Assembly (NCBI GenBank): GCA_022497155.1
Contig: MU385790.1
Location: 62,001 to 126,000 of the forward strand
Length of the DNA: 64,000 bases
DNA from: Whalleya microplaca
Taxonomy: Eukaryota > Ascomycota > Sordariomycetes > Xylariales > Xylariaceae
Direction: 5' to 3'
Of the stretch, positions 43,189 to 53,944 are shown piece after piece. A model generated the notes under the pieces. It ran no database searches, had not been told where the DNA came from, and saw only the letters and a program-made list of their open reading frames with translations. Within the stretch, counting starts at the first letter, position 1. The number at the start of each line of letters is the position of its first letter. Both the position numbers and the translations under genes were made by a program.

Positions 43189-45894
43189 TCATATCGCCAT
43201 CCCAAGCCCCAGCGTTTGCAAATCCCAGTCTAGAGTCCTACCCATGACATTCGTCGCAGGCAAGGAGTCTGCGTCGCGGGAGTAGCAGCTCTCGCGATGG
43301 CCCCGCTGCCTAAACCCACGGCGCCCGAAGATCTCACGCCAGGCCGCAAGACACTCCCAGCAGAATTCGTGCTGGCATACAGAACATATCACTGTAATAT
43401 GTGGAATTAGTATTTTTTTTTCTCATTCTTCATATCTATAAGTATGGCGAATTGTCAGGCGTTCTCAGACCTGATTCGGGTCAACTACACCGCAAAGGGG
43501 ATTTTCTGCTGTTGAAATAAGGTGGAAAGGGAGGTAGGTAATAAATGAGTCTAGATGCAGGTACTCACTGCGGAAACATCCGTCCCCCTTCTGCGCAGGG
43601 ACGCCGCACTCGTTGCCAGGGCAGGCCTTCGTATTCTTCGCGATCCACTGCTGAGTCCGCTCATACGCAGGGTCGCCATGTCGGCGGTGCGAGGCAAACT
43701 CCTCACAGCTCTGACCGAAGTGCCAGGGCACCTGGCACTTGAAACACATGCTGAAGCAACACGCAGTGCACAGGATATGGTTCGGATCGCGCAGCCAGGC
43801 CCTTCTCCATCCCGGTGTAATAGGTGGTGGCGCGTCCGGGCCATCGTAGAGCCCGCCATAGGAACAGCTCGTGCGCAGACATTGGCGGAAGTTGGGGTCC
43901 TCGCCGATCATGTTCAGCACCGCCAACCGATCGTACTCGGCGAAGGTCTCGGGTCGGGACAGTTTGCGGACTTCCGTGTGCGTGAACGTGTGTCCGCAGC
44001 CTAGACTCGGACAGGTGATCCTGCCGACGGCGTTGCGACCCTTGGACTCGAGCTGTGTGCCGATGTGGGTTGAGATATAGGTTCAGCAGATATCTAGGTC
44101 GTGTTGGCACTTAGGAAGGACGGCTGTCGTGGGGAACTATAAGATGCGCCACGCCCATTCTCCCCGAAGCCCTCGAAGGCTTTGCTCCGGAGCTGCTTGT
44201 CGCCGGGGTCGAATTCCTGGTATGTCTCCGTGCATACGATGCATTGGCACGGGATGCGCGGTCGGAGAAGATGGGTAAAGACCGGGACCCGTCTCGTTTC
44301 CTGGCCGTCTGCGCTATCCATCGGCAAGATCTCGACCTCTACTGGCCAAACGTTGACGCCCCGTTCTATGCCCTGTTGCAGAGGCCACATCTTCGCGTGT
44401 CTCTTGAGACGTCTATGTAGTTCGATTGCACGGATAGACTCCTGCTGCGTCGGCCGCGGTGAAAGTGCCTGCAAGGCGGCACGAAGTTGGTTGGCCTGCT
44501 CGAACTTGCGGGTGTGCCTAATGGCCTTGGGTATACCCATATCTTGGAAGAGCTTCGCGACATCGTCGCAGCGCAGGGAATGCCGACATCCCGCCACGGG
44601 GCAATATAGCCACGGGGACTCGATGTGACTAAGCCTGAACCACCACTGATGGGTGATCCTTAGATAACTTTGCGGGACAGACAAGAGTTACATACATCTC
44701 TGCCGCAACGGTCTATCGTGCTCCAGAATTGATATAACTCTTTTTTCTTCATGGGGCCGTCAGAGCTCTGAGCCGCAATCTCAATGAGGGATGAATCTTG
44801 CGCCTCCTTGAACTTCGGCAGCTGACAAACGGCACAAACTGCCGTTGGTTGGGGCATTGCGTTTCCTGAAATACCTTCCAGAATGCGAGAGTAATGGGAA
44901 TATTGAGCTGGCGTTAAAGGGGTATCGATAGTGAGCCCATCATCATAATGTTTTGTATTGTGGGTTACTGTCCCCGATTTGAAGATACACTTGAGTATAA
45001 GGTCTATCAAGGTTGGTGCCTGAGACCACTCTGATCGCAGTTCTTCATTTGATGTATTCTTCGCGTGGTTCGACATGGAAGCTTCATTTCTGGAGACAAC
45101 CATATGTTTCTCTTTAAGCTTAGCGAGTCGTCATTGTGCTTCTTCTTTCTGTCGTTGTGCCCCTTTCAGACGGCGCACAGGGGCCTGAAGGATGCAAGCA
45201 GTATCCTGGTGTCCCTTAGAAGAACGATTACTGCTTGCCGTAAACTGGTCAAGCGCATCAGTAACGTGGGAACCCCCCTCCCCCCCGACCATCGCCTAGG
45301 CGCACTTTCCGCGGTTGGAAAACATAGACTGTAGATTTTCCAAGCTCCTTCTCCGACATGCTGGATATTTCAGAAGACGTTTGCCTGGCCCTTTGTGGGT
45401 CTACTTGAGGTGCATCTTTTGCTAACCTATTTTGAGGTACATCGAGACTGGTAAGAACGCACTCATTCTCTGTGAACTTTCTTGAGGCTAATTGTAGGTC
45501 ATCGGAAGCTTTAGGCTTTGATATTGAACTGAATTTTCTTCGCGCCGACCCAAGATTTAGATCATCCCCCATGGCTTGACGAACTAGGGGGGAACTGGTA
45601 GCATCGATTGTAGATGCCACGCCTAGTGAGGATTCCGATGGTCTTTCGATATAAGGGGGCGGCAATTCATCATCAGCATCAGTAATACCAGGGCTTAGTT
45701 GCTCGTCGCTTTGGGTAGCATCATCATCGGTAACTGATCTCCGTAGACCCCATGTCTGAAGGTTTTTTTTTTAGAAACCGGGTGGCCATGTTATCATGCG
45801 ATACCTAGGTGTAAGCCAGATCTTCTACATTTATTCCTTGAATGGTCGCAATCTCTTTGGCTGACGTGCCGTTCACTGGAGTAAACCATCGCAT
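43189..45894 (-). pseudogene. RBR (RING-IBR-RING) E3 ubiquitin ligase pseudogene
   Basis: A long degraded gene. The frame starts at ATG 45894 (MRWFTPVNGTSAKEIA) and can be followed through introns at about 45804-45751, 44695-44646 and 43568-43392. Recognisable parts are an acidic N-terminus, a coiled-coil Gln/Lys/Glu stretch, PWLYCPVAGCRHSL, RING1 (CQCIVCTE...KCQHDLDIC), THIGTQLESKGRN, an IBR region (ITCPSLGCGHTFTHTEVRKL, CLRTSCSYGG, CTACCFSMCFKCQVPWH) and RING2 (ACPGNECGVPAQKGDGC, MICSVCQHEFCWECL). Lesions are TAG at 45805-45807 beside a donor, a frame shift in the C run at 45273-45286, TGA at 45131-45133, a one-base shift at about 44161-44166, TAG at 44137-44139, TGA at 44083-44085, and a Tyr codon at 44077-44079 where a RING1 zinc-ligand Cys is expected. 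Ancestrally an E1/E2-dependent ubiquitin ligase; now almost certainly non-functional. Confidence 0.78.
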
Positions 45895-46645
45895 TAAGGA
45901 TAAGGCGACCTGTATGTACAGTGGCACCGCCGCTGCTCAGTGTAGACTAATCCTGCTTGAATATGAGCAATACAAATGACCATGGGCTAGTTATACGCCG
46001 TACTTGAAACTATAGCAAATCAAATTGCAGTGGGAGACCATTTGAAACCCAGGATGGCACGGCTAACGGGGGGAACCTCATAAGCAACCATAGGGCAGTC
46101 GGTGAAGACTTAGGGGTATCACTCTATAATTCAGCTGTGCGGCAGCGCGAAATAGCATTCCAAGATGAAGCTTATTTACCGGCTACTCGTATTAGCAGAA
46201 GGGTCTTGGCCGTGTTCCAAGAAATCGACGGCATTGCCCTTTACGTGAGGAACTATAATGCTCTCTAGTGACTTACTGACTATCCGTGCCCTCGAATTCC
46301 AATCTTCGCCATTCTGGTTCACTCGGTAAGCCTTGCTGAGAATTGTGTAAATGCAAGATGTCTTCAATGGATATGATTGGAGAAAATAGAATGTGGTGAG
46401 CTAGTCTCCATCTCTACCTTGATAGCCCAAACCTTTCTCACAAGCTAGGCCTTGGTGCCTACGCCTTGCGCCCCTAACCAGGCACGTATGTCTTAGAAAC
46501 TTCACTGGTAGTAACACGCCCCCTTGTGCCTGTACGAGCATCAGGTGGGTATCCAAACTTATATGCAATAAGGCTGATATATTCACATAGAGCATTCTAA
46601 GTATATACATGAAATTGCACGATTTAGCCTTGGGAACGTGATAGT
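45895..46645. other. Intergenic, no gene seen
   Basis: About 750 bases between the pseudogene's start and the 3' end of the pectin methylesterase. Nothing recognised. Confidence 0.5.
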
Positions 46646-47666
46646 TCACATATAGCTAGCATCGTAGTATCCCGCACTGGAGTAGCTGCTTCCCAGGATG
46701 CTCGCAATAGAGACCGCAGAACTCAACGTGGTGGCGAAGGAAGCCCTAGTACCAGAGGCGCCATCTCCAGAGTTTTTATATTCGCCAAAGAGAACGTTGC
46801 CCGTTCTCTCATCGCCAGTGTTCCAGATAGACCAGCCTTTCGAGTTGATAACATTCGTCATCGCGGTGTTCTGGAAGACCACACGGGCATACGCGCGCCA
46901 GGGTCGGCCCAAATAGTAGGCGCCCTCCGGAACCGAACTGCCACTTACACCAGCGATGTCACAGTTGTTAAAGACATAGTATGAAGAGCTACTTGCGTCT
47001 TCTCGGCCATTGGCTTTTCAAAGAGTACCATGTTAGCAGTTGTCAGTGGTAGGACACACAGATTTACCTACCGGTGATATAACCAAGGGATTTAGCCGGC
47101 ACGCGAAGATCACATCCCTCAAACCAAGTAGCGGCCTGCTGGCCAAAGATGAAATCTGTGGCGCCCTGGATCAAAGATTTGGAGAAGAGCTGGGACCCTT
47201 TGTTGCTCAGGACAGTATCCTGGAAGCCAGTGAAAGAGCAGCCATAGTATCCGCTGTCGGCTTGCGCGCTCAATGCCACAGCCTGGCTGCCCTCTCCGTA
47301 GCTGTTCTCGACATTGATGTTGTATAGCTTGACGTTGCTAGCCAAAACACGCACCGTACCCGATTCATCGTTGGTTGATCCATCAGCCTGGCTCTTGCTG
47401 GCAGTGATGGTGACTTTGTTGCCGGCGTAGCTCGAGATATCGCTTGTGTAGCCGTACAGGGTCGTCTTCGACTTGATCACAACCTGTTCCTTGTAGGTGC
47501 CGGCGGTGATGAAGATACAGTCGGGAGTGGAGTCTACGGCAGCCTGAATCGTTTTGAAATCGCCTCCACTAGATGCTACGGTCACACAACCACTGGGAGC
47601 CGATGTTCGACCCTCGGCAAGGGCCGTGGCAGCGAATGCAAGACCGACGAGCAGCGAATTCATCAT
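46646..47666 (-). CDS. Secreted pectin methylesterase (CE8)
   Basis: Two exons, 47666-47072 and 47013-46646, with a 58-nt intron, 320 residues. MMNSLLVGLAFAATALAEG is a signal peptide; the Met at position 2 could also start. The right-handed beta-helix signatures of carbohydrate esterase 8 are all present: VASSGGDFKTIQAAVDS, GTYKEQVVIKSKTTLYG, GFQDTVL (first catalytic Asp), GATDFIFG (second catalytic Asp), GYITGRANGRED (rebuilt by the splice) and YLGRPWRAYARVVF (Arg of the active site). The enzyme removes methyl esters from homogalacturonan, which lets polygalacturonases and pectate lyases work. The C-terminus ends with a short Ala/Ser-rich tail; no carbohydrate-binding module and no GPI signal. 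Fully intact. Confidence 0.94.
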
Positions 47667-47755
47667 GTTGGGTAGAATAATGCAGCCGGTGCCAACGAAT
47701 GGAAAGGGGAGTTATTCGAATGTTTTCCATGGGCTCGATGGGGCCCACCGCGGCC

Positions 47756-47764
47756 TATATATAT
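47756..47764 (-). promoter_or_regulatory. TATA-like element of the pectin methylesterase gene
   Basis: A TATATATA run about 90 bases upstream of the minus-strand ATG at 47666. Confidence 0.45.
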
Positions 47765-48771
47765 GTGTGTATATGTCTTTCTACCCATGATGTCGTCGCG
47801 TTGCTTTCTCGGTGGATGCTCTAATTAATACTGGGTCGACGGTTGGTGGATATGAGATACGAACTGAGAGTCGAATTGCGGAGTAGGTAACACTGCGTCT
47901 TCATCGAAATGAGCCGGGCAGCCCGGAATAACAAGATTGATGCTCAGTGAATGCGACTTGAAGCGCTGTCCTTAGGGCAAGGAATACGAATCCGTAGAGG
48001 GCCTCGAACGAGATATCGAGACCTCTCGTTGGCGGAGAAATTAGAGGATCGTGTTTACGTAGCGGCGTTTCGACGTTCAGACGAAGACCCCTGTTAGTGC
48101 GCAATAAGTAGATTGCAACACGACAGCCGTCGTCTCCACTTGACGGACGACTTCTACTGTTGTTCTAGACTTCACATGAAAATAACAGAAGACAGGTTCA
48201 TGAAGTTACAAGTTGATTTACTCGTGGCTCGACTTTCTAGGAATTAAGCGATGCATCTGCAGACTGAACGCGAATTATGCGTCTAAGCGATGTACTTGCA
48301 ATTCACATTTACATGGCCACTTACTTGATCCAGGGAGGTATGCCTTAAGACATGTTAGTCGAGAGTGAGCGGGAATCACCTTTCTCATCATGATATTGTG
48401 CTCTCGAATATAATGTTCTGATTGTTTCTCTGGTAGTGTTTATATAGAATAGCTCTGGTGTTCGAGAGACTGTGGTGGGTTGCGAAGAGTACACGGCCAT
48501 CTTCTCTCATCAAGCCGTGATGCCTCCTACATATCACTCTTATCATATAACCACCAAAACCAGTAAACTTACCGTCGTGGTCTCAATGATACCGAAATTC
48601 TGGTCACAGTAGACGTCGTAAGGCGATAATGTCTGAACCCCTGGATGTAGACCCAGGTTCATTGCGTGAATGCATCTCACCTAGTGAGGGGCTCATCTTA
48701 GCTGTAAGTTGATTTAAAGTTAAGCTCTCTAAGCTCGTCATCTCCGATACGAGGAGCTTCTAATCCACCAA

Positions 48772-48794
48772 TAATGCCAACGCTGTTGGCATTA
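48772..48794. repeat. Perfect hairpin, 10-bp arms
   Basis: Arms TAATGCCAAC and GTTGGCATTA separated by GCT. The half-site TGCCAAC also appears as an inverted pair at 42912-42930. Confidence 0.7.
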
Positions 48795-48866
48795 AGAAAT
48801 CGTAGCGTGTAGTTGTTAACAATTCCGCAAGACTCAAACTAGAAGGTAAAATGGCTAATGAGAAAC

Positions 48867-49078
48867 CGAAACGTCTAAAATGACTGGGTATATGGCTATT
48901 CTGACTGGGTTAGGTATAATAGTGGGGCTACCTACCCCGCGGTACATTTTCCTACTAAAGTTTTGTACCTTCCCTAAGCTATAGAACCTGTTCAGATCTA
49001 ATAAAACTTTTTTTTAACTTGTACTACTATTGAATTTACCTATTATTGAAATAGCAAATCTCTATTTTAGACGTTTCG
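48867..49078. mobile_element. MITE-like segment with 15-bp inverted repeats
   Basis: CGAAACGTCTAAAAT at 48867-48881 and its exact complement ATTTTAGACGTTTCG at 49064-49078 bracket about 180 AT-rich bases that contain no open frame. The pair could be the inverted ends of a short non-autonomous DNA element. No target-site duplication was confirmed and the arms may extend outward imperfectly. Confidence 0.3.
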
Positions 49079-49858
49079 ATAAGAAACCACCTAAGTAAAG
49101 CTGATCGCTACCTCGCTAGCATTTAAACTTCGATAGTAGTAACTAGCCCGTCAACTCCCATGCCAACCCTTTAGTAAATCGGCCACGTATGAAAGAGCTG
49201 AATGAGAAGCGTGCTCACAAGTCGAGAGGGTAGATGCGACACCGCGACGCATGTAGACCAAAATGGCCGGGACCTTGTGAAGACCCCATTGTTCCGTTCT
49301 AGAGATCAATCCCTATGCGGTTATTGCAGGTCGGAAATGCTCTTCCATAGAGAATCGGGGGAATATTCTCTGGAAACAGCGTCTCAAGTTGAAGGGCTGC
49401 CATACAACCTGGGCGGTGCCTATCTTCGCATAACGGAATGCCACAGCATCTGTCGAGATTTTTCGAAGCTGGTTGTACAAGTCTTTAAGGATTTTACTGC
49501 ATGGAGGTCCGGAATCCAAATGATATCAATTATGAGTATCAATATCTCAATATCCCGCGTTTTGTTGACTTTTCCATTGAGTCGTGATTGACCATTGGCC
49601 AACAATTAAAGAACACGGTTAATGAAATTGAGAAAAGAGGAAGTTATTACTCTAACGGGATAAATTCTGTGACTAATCCGTATCTAAGATTCATATATGC
49701 GTCATAATGTTTTATCGAACTCGGCTGTGTACAGATTTGGCATGAATGCCGAAGCAGAATTGGATGTCCTCATGTTCCAGTTAAAGTGATTAGAGAATTC
49801 CATGTCGGACCATACCAACCCATGTTAACTATAGATATTCGTCAGAGGACCAGGAAAG

Positions 49859-51135
49859 ATGGGATTTGTCAGTTACAGCGACTTACGATCCGTTGTAAAC
49901 ACGACTATCAACAATGCCAGCCAGGACCTGAAGAAAGATATTAATCATGCATTGCACCAACATCCGGAGTTAGCATACGAGGAAGTGTTCGCGCATGACA
50001 CAATCACAAAATTTCTCGAGAATCAAGGATTCAATGTAAAACGTAGCACATACGGCTTGCCGACGAGTTTTGAGGCTGAAGTCGGCAAATCCGGACGTCT
50101 TGTGGTCATTTGTGCCGAGTATGATGCACTACCCAATATTGGGCACGCCTGCGGTCACAATTTAATTGCGACATCGTCTATCGCGGCCTTCCTCGGCGCT
50201 GCTAGGGCGCTGGAACAGAGCGGTGGTGTCGGGCGAATCCGCATACTTGGAACACCGGCGGAAGAGGGTGGAGGTGGCAAGGCAAAGCTAATCGATGCGG
50301 GAGCGTTCAAAGATGACATCGCGGCCGCCATCATGGCTCATCCCATGTGCGGCCATCAGATATTCAAGGAGCCTGGCCCCTATCAAGGCTTGGCGGGTTT
50401 GAAGTTAATTGCAAGCCACAAGTTTCGCACCGAATTTCACGGGAAGACGGCACACGCTGCCGGTGAGCCTTGGAATGGAGTCAACGCGCTGGACGCTGCC
50501 GTCGCGGCATACAGCAATGTTGGACTGCTTCGCCAGCAGATCGAACCAGACGAGCGAATCCACGCAGTCATCGAAGCCGGAGGGACAGTTCCAAACGTCA
50601 TCACGGACTACACGCGCATGAATTGGAACGTCCGTAGTCCAACCGTCGCTAGGGCCGACAAGCTACTCGCCCGAGTAAAGGCGTGCATAGAGGGTGCAGC
50701 CGCCGCAACCGGCTGTGAGCTCAACTATATAGTGTAAGTCTTTAAGCTTCTGCTATGAGTGAAACTGACATGAGCAGTGCGCCGACCTATGCCAACCTGA
50801 CTGCAAACAAAGCTTTATGCGTGGCATATTTGTCTGAGATGAATTACATTAAGCAGAACATCCTTTTGCAGCAAGAGAAACCCATGAATGCGTCCACGGA
50901 CATGGGCAACGTCGCCCATCTTGTTCCCGCTTTCCACGGTGCATTCGCAATCCCAGCAGATCCAGACGTTTCTATCCACAACCCCAGGTTCGCTGCCGCA
51001 GCCGCCACAGATGAGGCCCATGAAGTCGCTCTGAAGTGCGCGAAGGGACTGGCGATGTTGGCAATTCGGGTGCTTATTGAGGATGAGCTTGCATCGAATG
51101 CCAGAAGCGATTTTGAACACAATCACGAATGGTGA
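49859..51135 (+). CDS. M20-family metallo-amidohydrolase/peptidase
   Basis: Two exons, 49859-50733 and 50778-51135, across a very short 44-nt intron (GTAAGT...GAGCAG), 410 residues. Metal-site elements of the M20D amidohydrolase group are seen in order: HQHPELAYEE, VVICAEYDALPNIGHACGHN (Asp/His ligands), LGTPAEEGGGGK (catalytic Glu pair) and MAHPM (His). The dimerisation or lid domain follows (FHGKTAHAAGEPWNGVNALD), and DMGNVAHLVPAFHG holds a late ligand. The form resembles the PM20D2/aminobenzoyl-glutamate-type amidases, which hydrolyse dipeptides or N-acyl amino acids in the cytosol. No signal peptide. The intron interrupts LNYIV|APTY and is needed to reach the C-terminal metal-binding part. 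All catalytic residues appear intact. Confidence 0.88.
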
Positions 51136-51990
51136 TCGTGATTTACCATTTATACCCGTATTTAACTTAATGAATGATGTGATTATATGTACCTGCTGAT
51201 TTATTCATTATGAGGTCAAATCTAGGATCAGAACAAAGTTGCATGGACTATTATTGACTGTTTCGTCCCCCCAGCAGCTTGCTATGAGGTCAGACCAACC
51301 GACTTGGATCGCACGTCTTGCCCCGATGACTTCTTGAACATACATGTCATAAGACTATTTTACTGCAACAGGTACACGAGGAATGCTCAAGCGCTCTGTC
51401 AATATAGCATTGCAGAGTGGACGTATTGGCCAACAGACTCCTGTACTTCCGTGATCTACCAGATATGAGCACTTTGGTATTCTGAGCAGACCTTGTAGCC
51501 TGTGTCGGCCATGAATCGATAGACTTCCATACGACACTTATTTCCTATACCTGAAGTTCCTGTTTTCACTTGCAATAACAAGCGACCTTTCCAAAGTCTC
51601 ATCCTCAATACTCATGGGTTTACTTTTGTTTGAGGCACTTCATATTAATTGGTTCTGGTTGGTATGGCGCGCCAACAAGCTGGTACCTGATGTTCCATGT
51701 GGTGAACGGGTCCACTGCGTAGGGCTGCATGATGCATACATAGTGGGTACCTGCGTAATGATAGGCGCTGATCTGCAGCCCCGAACAGAACATTACAGAA
51801 TGTTTACTTTCAACGTCATAGGTAACGTCAATTCAAACCGCGTATCAAGTGGTCTTGAGCACGTATTTATAAGTATCTTATAGAGAAATCATATTTCCAT
51901 CTCCTCAAGCAAATGGCTGATTCTTTTAACCATTCTTGACATAGCTACATAGAGGAACCCTATATACATATCGATCGCGTATTATCCACA
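51136..51990. other. Intergenic, no gene seen
   Basis: About 850 bases between two plus-strand genes. A short open frame at 51614-51883 has no recognisable feature and is not called. Confidence 0.45.
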
Positions 51991-52938
51991 ATGAATCCCC
52001 TTATAGAACTCGATCCAAACACGCCCAATGGCAATCCCACTATTAGAACAGAGGTGGGTGCTCTAATTGAGTTCGACATATACATAGTCTTGCTGATGTA
52101 TTCATAGCCTTCAACTCAACCGGGTGATGAAAACCACCACGTGGTGAAAGACATTAACAACAGCACCACGGGACCCAAGAAGCGCAAGTCAGACACTCTC
52201 GGGGAACCTGAAAGCCCACCCGTGATCTATGACGAGGATCAACGTATATACGAGGTCAGCATATCGCCCAACCAGATCCGACGGAAAATCCGCGATTTCA
52301 TCGAGGGCGGGAACATGACAGTCGGCGAGCTCCAGCAGGCCCTCAACGTGACCTCGACCTCGTACCAGCGCTTCATGCGCATGCGCGGCAAGGACGAAGG
52401 CTACGAGACAACCATGTACGCGCGCGCCTTCGTGTTCTTCCGCAAGCGCGAGCTGCAGGGCCTCAAGGCGGCGGCGCCCAAGAAACCCAAGAAGAGCGAG
52501 CAGAACAAGGCCCTCGACGTGAGCGGCGTGACGCTCGACGGCGAGGAGTCCGAGGAGGTCCCCGTGTACGACACGTGCGACGAGATTCGCAGAAAGATCC
52601 GCGCGCTCCTTCGTAATCCCGATGTTAGCCAGGCGGCTTTCTGTCGCGCGATCTCGAAGTGCTTTCCTGAGGAGCGCAGGATCCAGTCTAGCCAGCTCAA
52701 TTCGTTCTTGGGCAAGAAGGGGCCCATGTCGGGGAACACTAGTTCCATATTTTACGGCTCATATGTGTTCTTTGAGAAGATGCGCATCAAGGAGGGTAAG
52801 CCGAAGTCCAAGATGAGGGAGGAAATGGAGAAAATTCACCCGCATGGAGTAAACACCACCGATCTCGAGCTGTACTGGACCTGTAAGGGTGACGAGCGCC
52901 CGGTTAGGGACAAATATGGACAGATGCATTTTGTATGA
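51991..52938 (+). CDS. DUF7726-like nuclear-type protein with two repeats
   Basis: Two exons, 51991-52053 and 52108-52938, across a 54-nt intron, 297 residues. The main frame has no convincing ATG of its own near the start, and the 21-codon upstream exon (MNPLIELDPNTPNGNP) supplies it in phase. A basic segment KKRKSD near residue 50 could be a nuclear signal. Two related helical units follow: NQIRRKIRDFIEGGNMTVGE...YARAFVFFRKRE and DEIRRKIRALLRNPDVSQ...FYGSYVFFEKMRIKE. This repeated IRRKI...F...FF pattern is that of the fungal DUF7726 domain (helix-turn-helix-like, unknown role). A Lys-rich linker separates the repeats. The gene is GC-rich, intact and probably nuclear; the role in DNA binding is inference from the fold style only. 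Confidence 0.75.
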
Positions 52939-53200
52939 CACGGTGCTCTAGTCTAGTCGAGTAGCTACCAGGCCTGTACTATGTAGCTTGCATTAACGTT
53001 CAGTGTAATTATCATTATCTGTTTCCATCTCTACTCAATCAGATGAATGCTTTATCGTGTAGGTTGTCTCCGTTCACCCATTACCACATTCCAATACAGG
53101 CCAGCTCTTCCAATTCTCTGGACTGCAGATCAGCATTCGTATACCAGCTTTCCTTAACACCTATAGATATACAGTAGTACGGGCTTTTTTCTTCATCTAC

Positions 53201-53944
53201 TCATGTCCTGTAAATATCGGTTGATTCGGTTCGAATCTGGTAACTCGGGAGATGACGTCTCCTGCCACTCGCTGGTGGCTCGGCCTGCCGCTGGGCATTC
53301 CCAGGCACGTGTGGCTGGTAAGCACAACCTGCAGATAATCCTACCTGCTCACTGCAGCACGTCCATCGGAAGGACGAAGGGACATAACGACGGTCCCAAA
53401 CGCCAAAGGTTGGAACGTAGGCTAGATAGTCAGCATCTTGGAAGTAAACACGACCTGGGCAACATGTCAGCATCATCTGAGGTATGCGGACCTTGTAGCC
53501 GCCTGCCACATCCCCTCACGTCTCCTCTCCTGTGCCTAAAATGAACTTACCTGGGTGGAAGCTACAGGCGATTCGCGTGTTGTGACTCTCCGTAAACCAA
53601 CACATGCACCTCCCGCACATCTGAAGCGGCGCCAGGCCTCGTACGGCGAACTGGTCTTGGAGCGCACGGATATTAGGATGTCTAGATTGGCGGGGACGCG
53701 GAGGAGGCTCGACTGCAGGAGGAGAGATGGCAGGATCGACGAGCGTTATCGATGCGGGCGTTGAAGATGATTCCGAACTTCTCGCTTCGCGTTGCGGACG
53801 GCTCTTGATTTCTTGTACGAAGTCAAGCACTGTCTCCTTAGGAGGCTTGGTGTTTTCATTTTCACCGCATAGATGTTGGACTACTTCACGCAGCTCGGCC
53901 CTGCTGAGGCCATGGAGGTTGGCGTCGAGATCGTCCTGTGCCAT
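53201..53944 (-). CDS. CHORD-like zinc-binding protein
   Basis: Two exons, 53944-53551 and 53454-53201, across a 96-nt intron, 215 residues. I start at MAQDDLDANLHGLSRAELRE; an upstream in-frame ATG at 54013 would add 23 residues of poor composition. The N-terminal half is helical then Ser/Pro-rich. The C-terminal half has zinc ligands in CHORD-like order: LQMCGRCMCWFTE, IACSFHPG (joined over the splice to RVYFQDADYLAY), RWTCCSEQ and SAGCAYQPH. The pattern Cys-x2-Cys, Cys-x2-His-Pro-Gly, Trp-x-Cys-Cys, Gly-Cys...His is the CHORD consensus, although spacing between HPG and WTCC is longer than in RAR1/CHP-1. Function unknown; CHORD proteins often act with HSP90. A further small intron near the 3' end cannot be excluded. 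Confidence 0.65.

Larger units (their letters stand above)
47667..49858. other. Gene-poor intergenic region with inverted repeats
   Basis: About 2.2 kb between divergent genes. No supportable gene. It contains a TATA element for the pectin methylesterase, a 23-base perfect hairpin at 48772-48794 and a pair of 15-bp inverted repeats at 48867 and 49064. Confidence 0.5.

Noticed and set aside
51614..51883. 89-codon plus-strand frame with a hydrophobic start
   Set aside because: Could mimic a signal peptide but has no cysteine pattern, splice signs or family features; evidence too thin.
53222..53240. GGTTCGAATCTGG, resembling a tRNA T-loop
   Set aside because: No upstream D-arm or anticodon arm can be drawn, and it lies at the 3' end of a coding exon.
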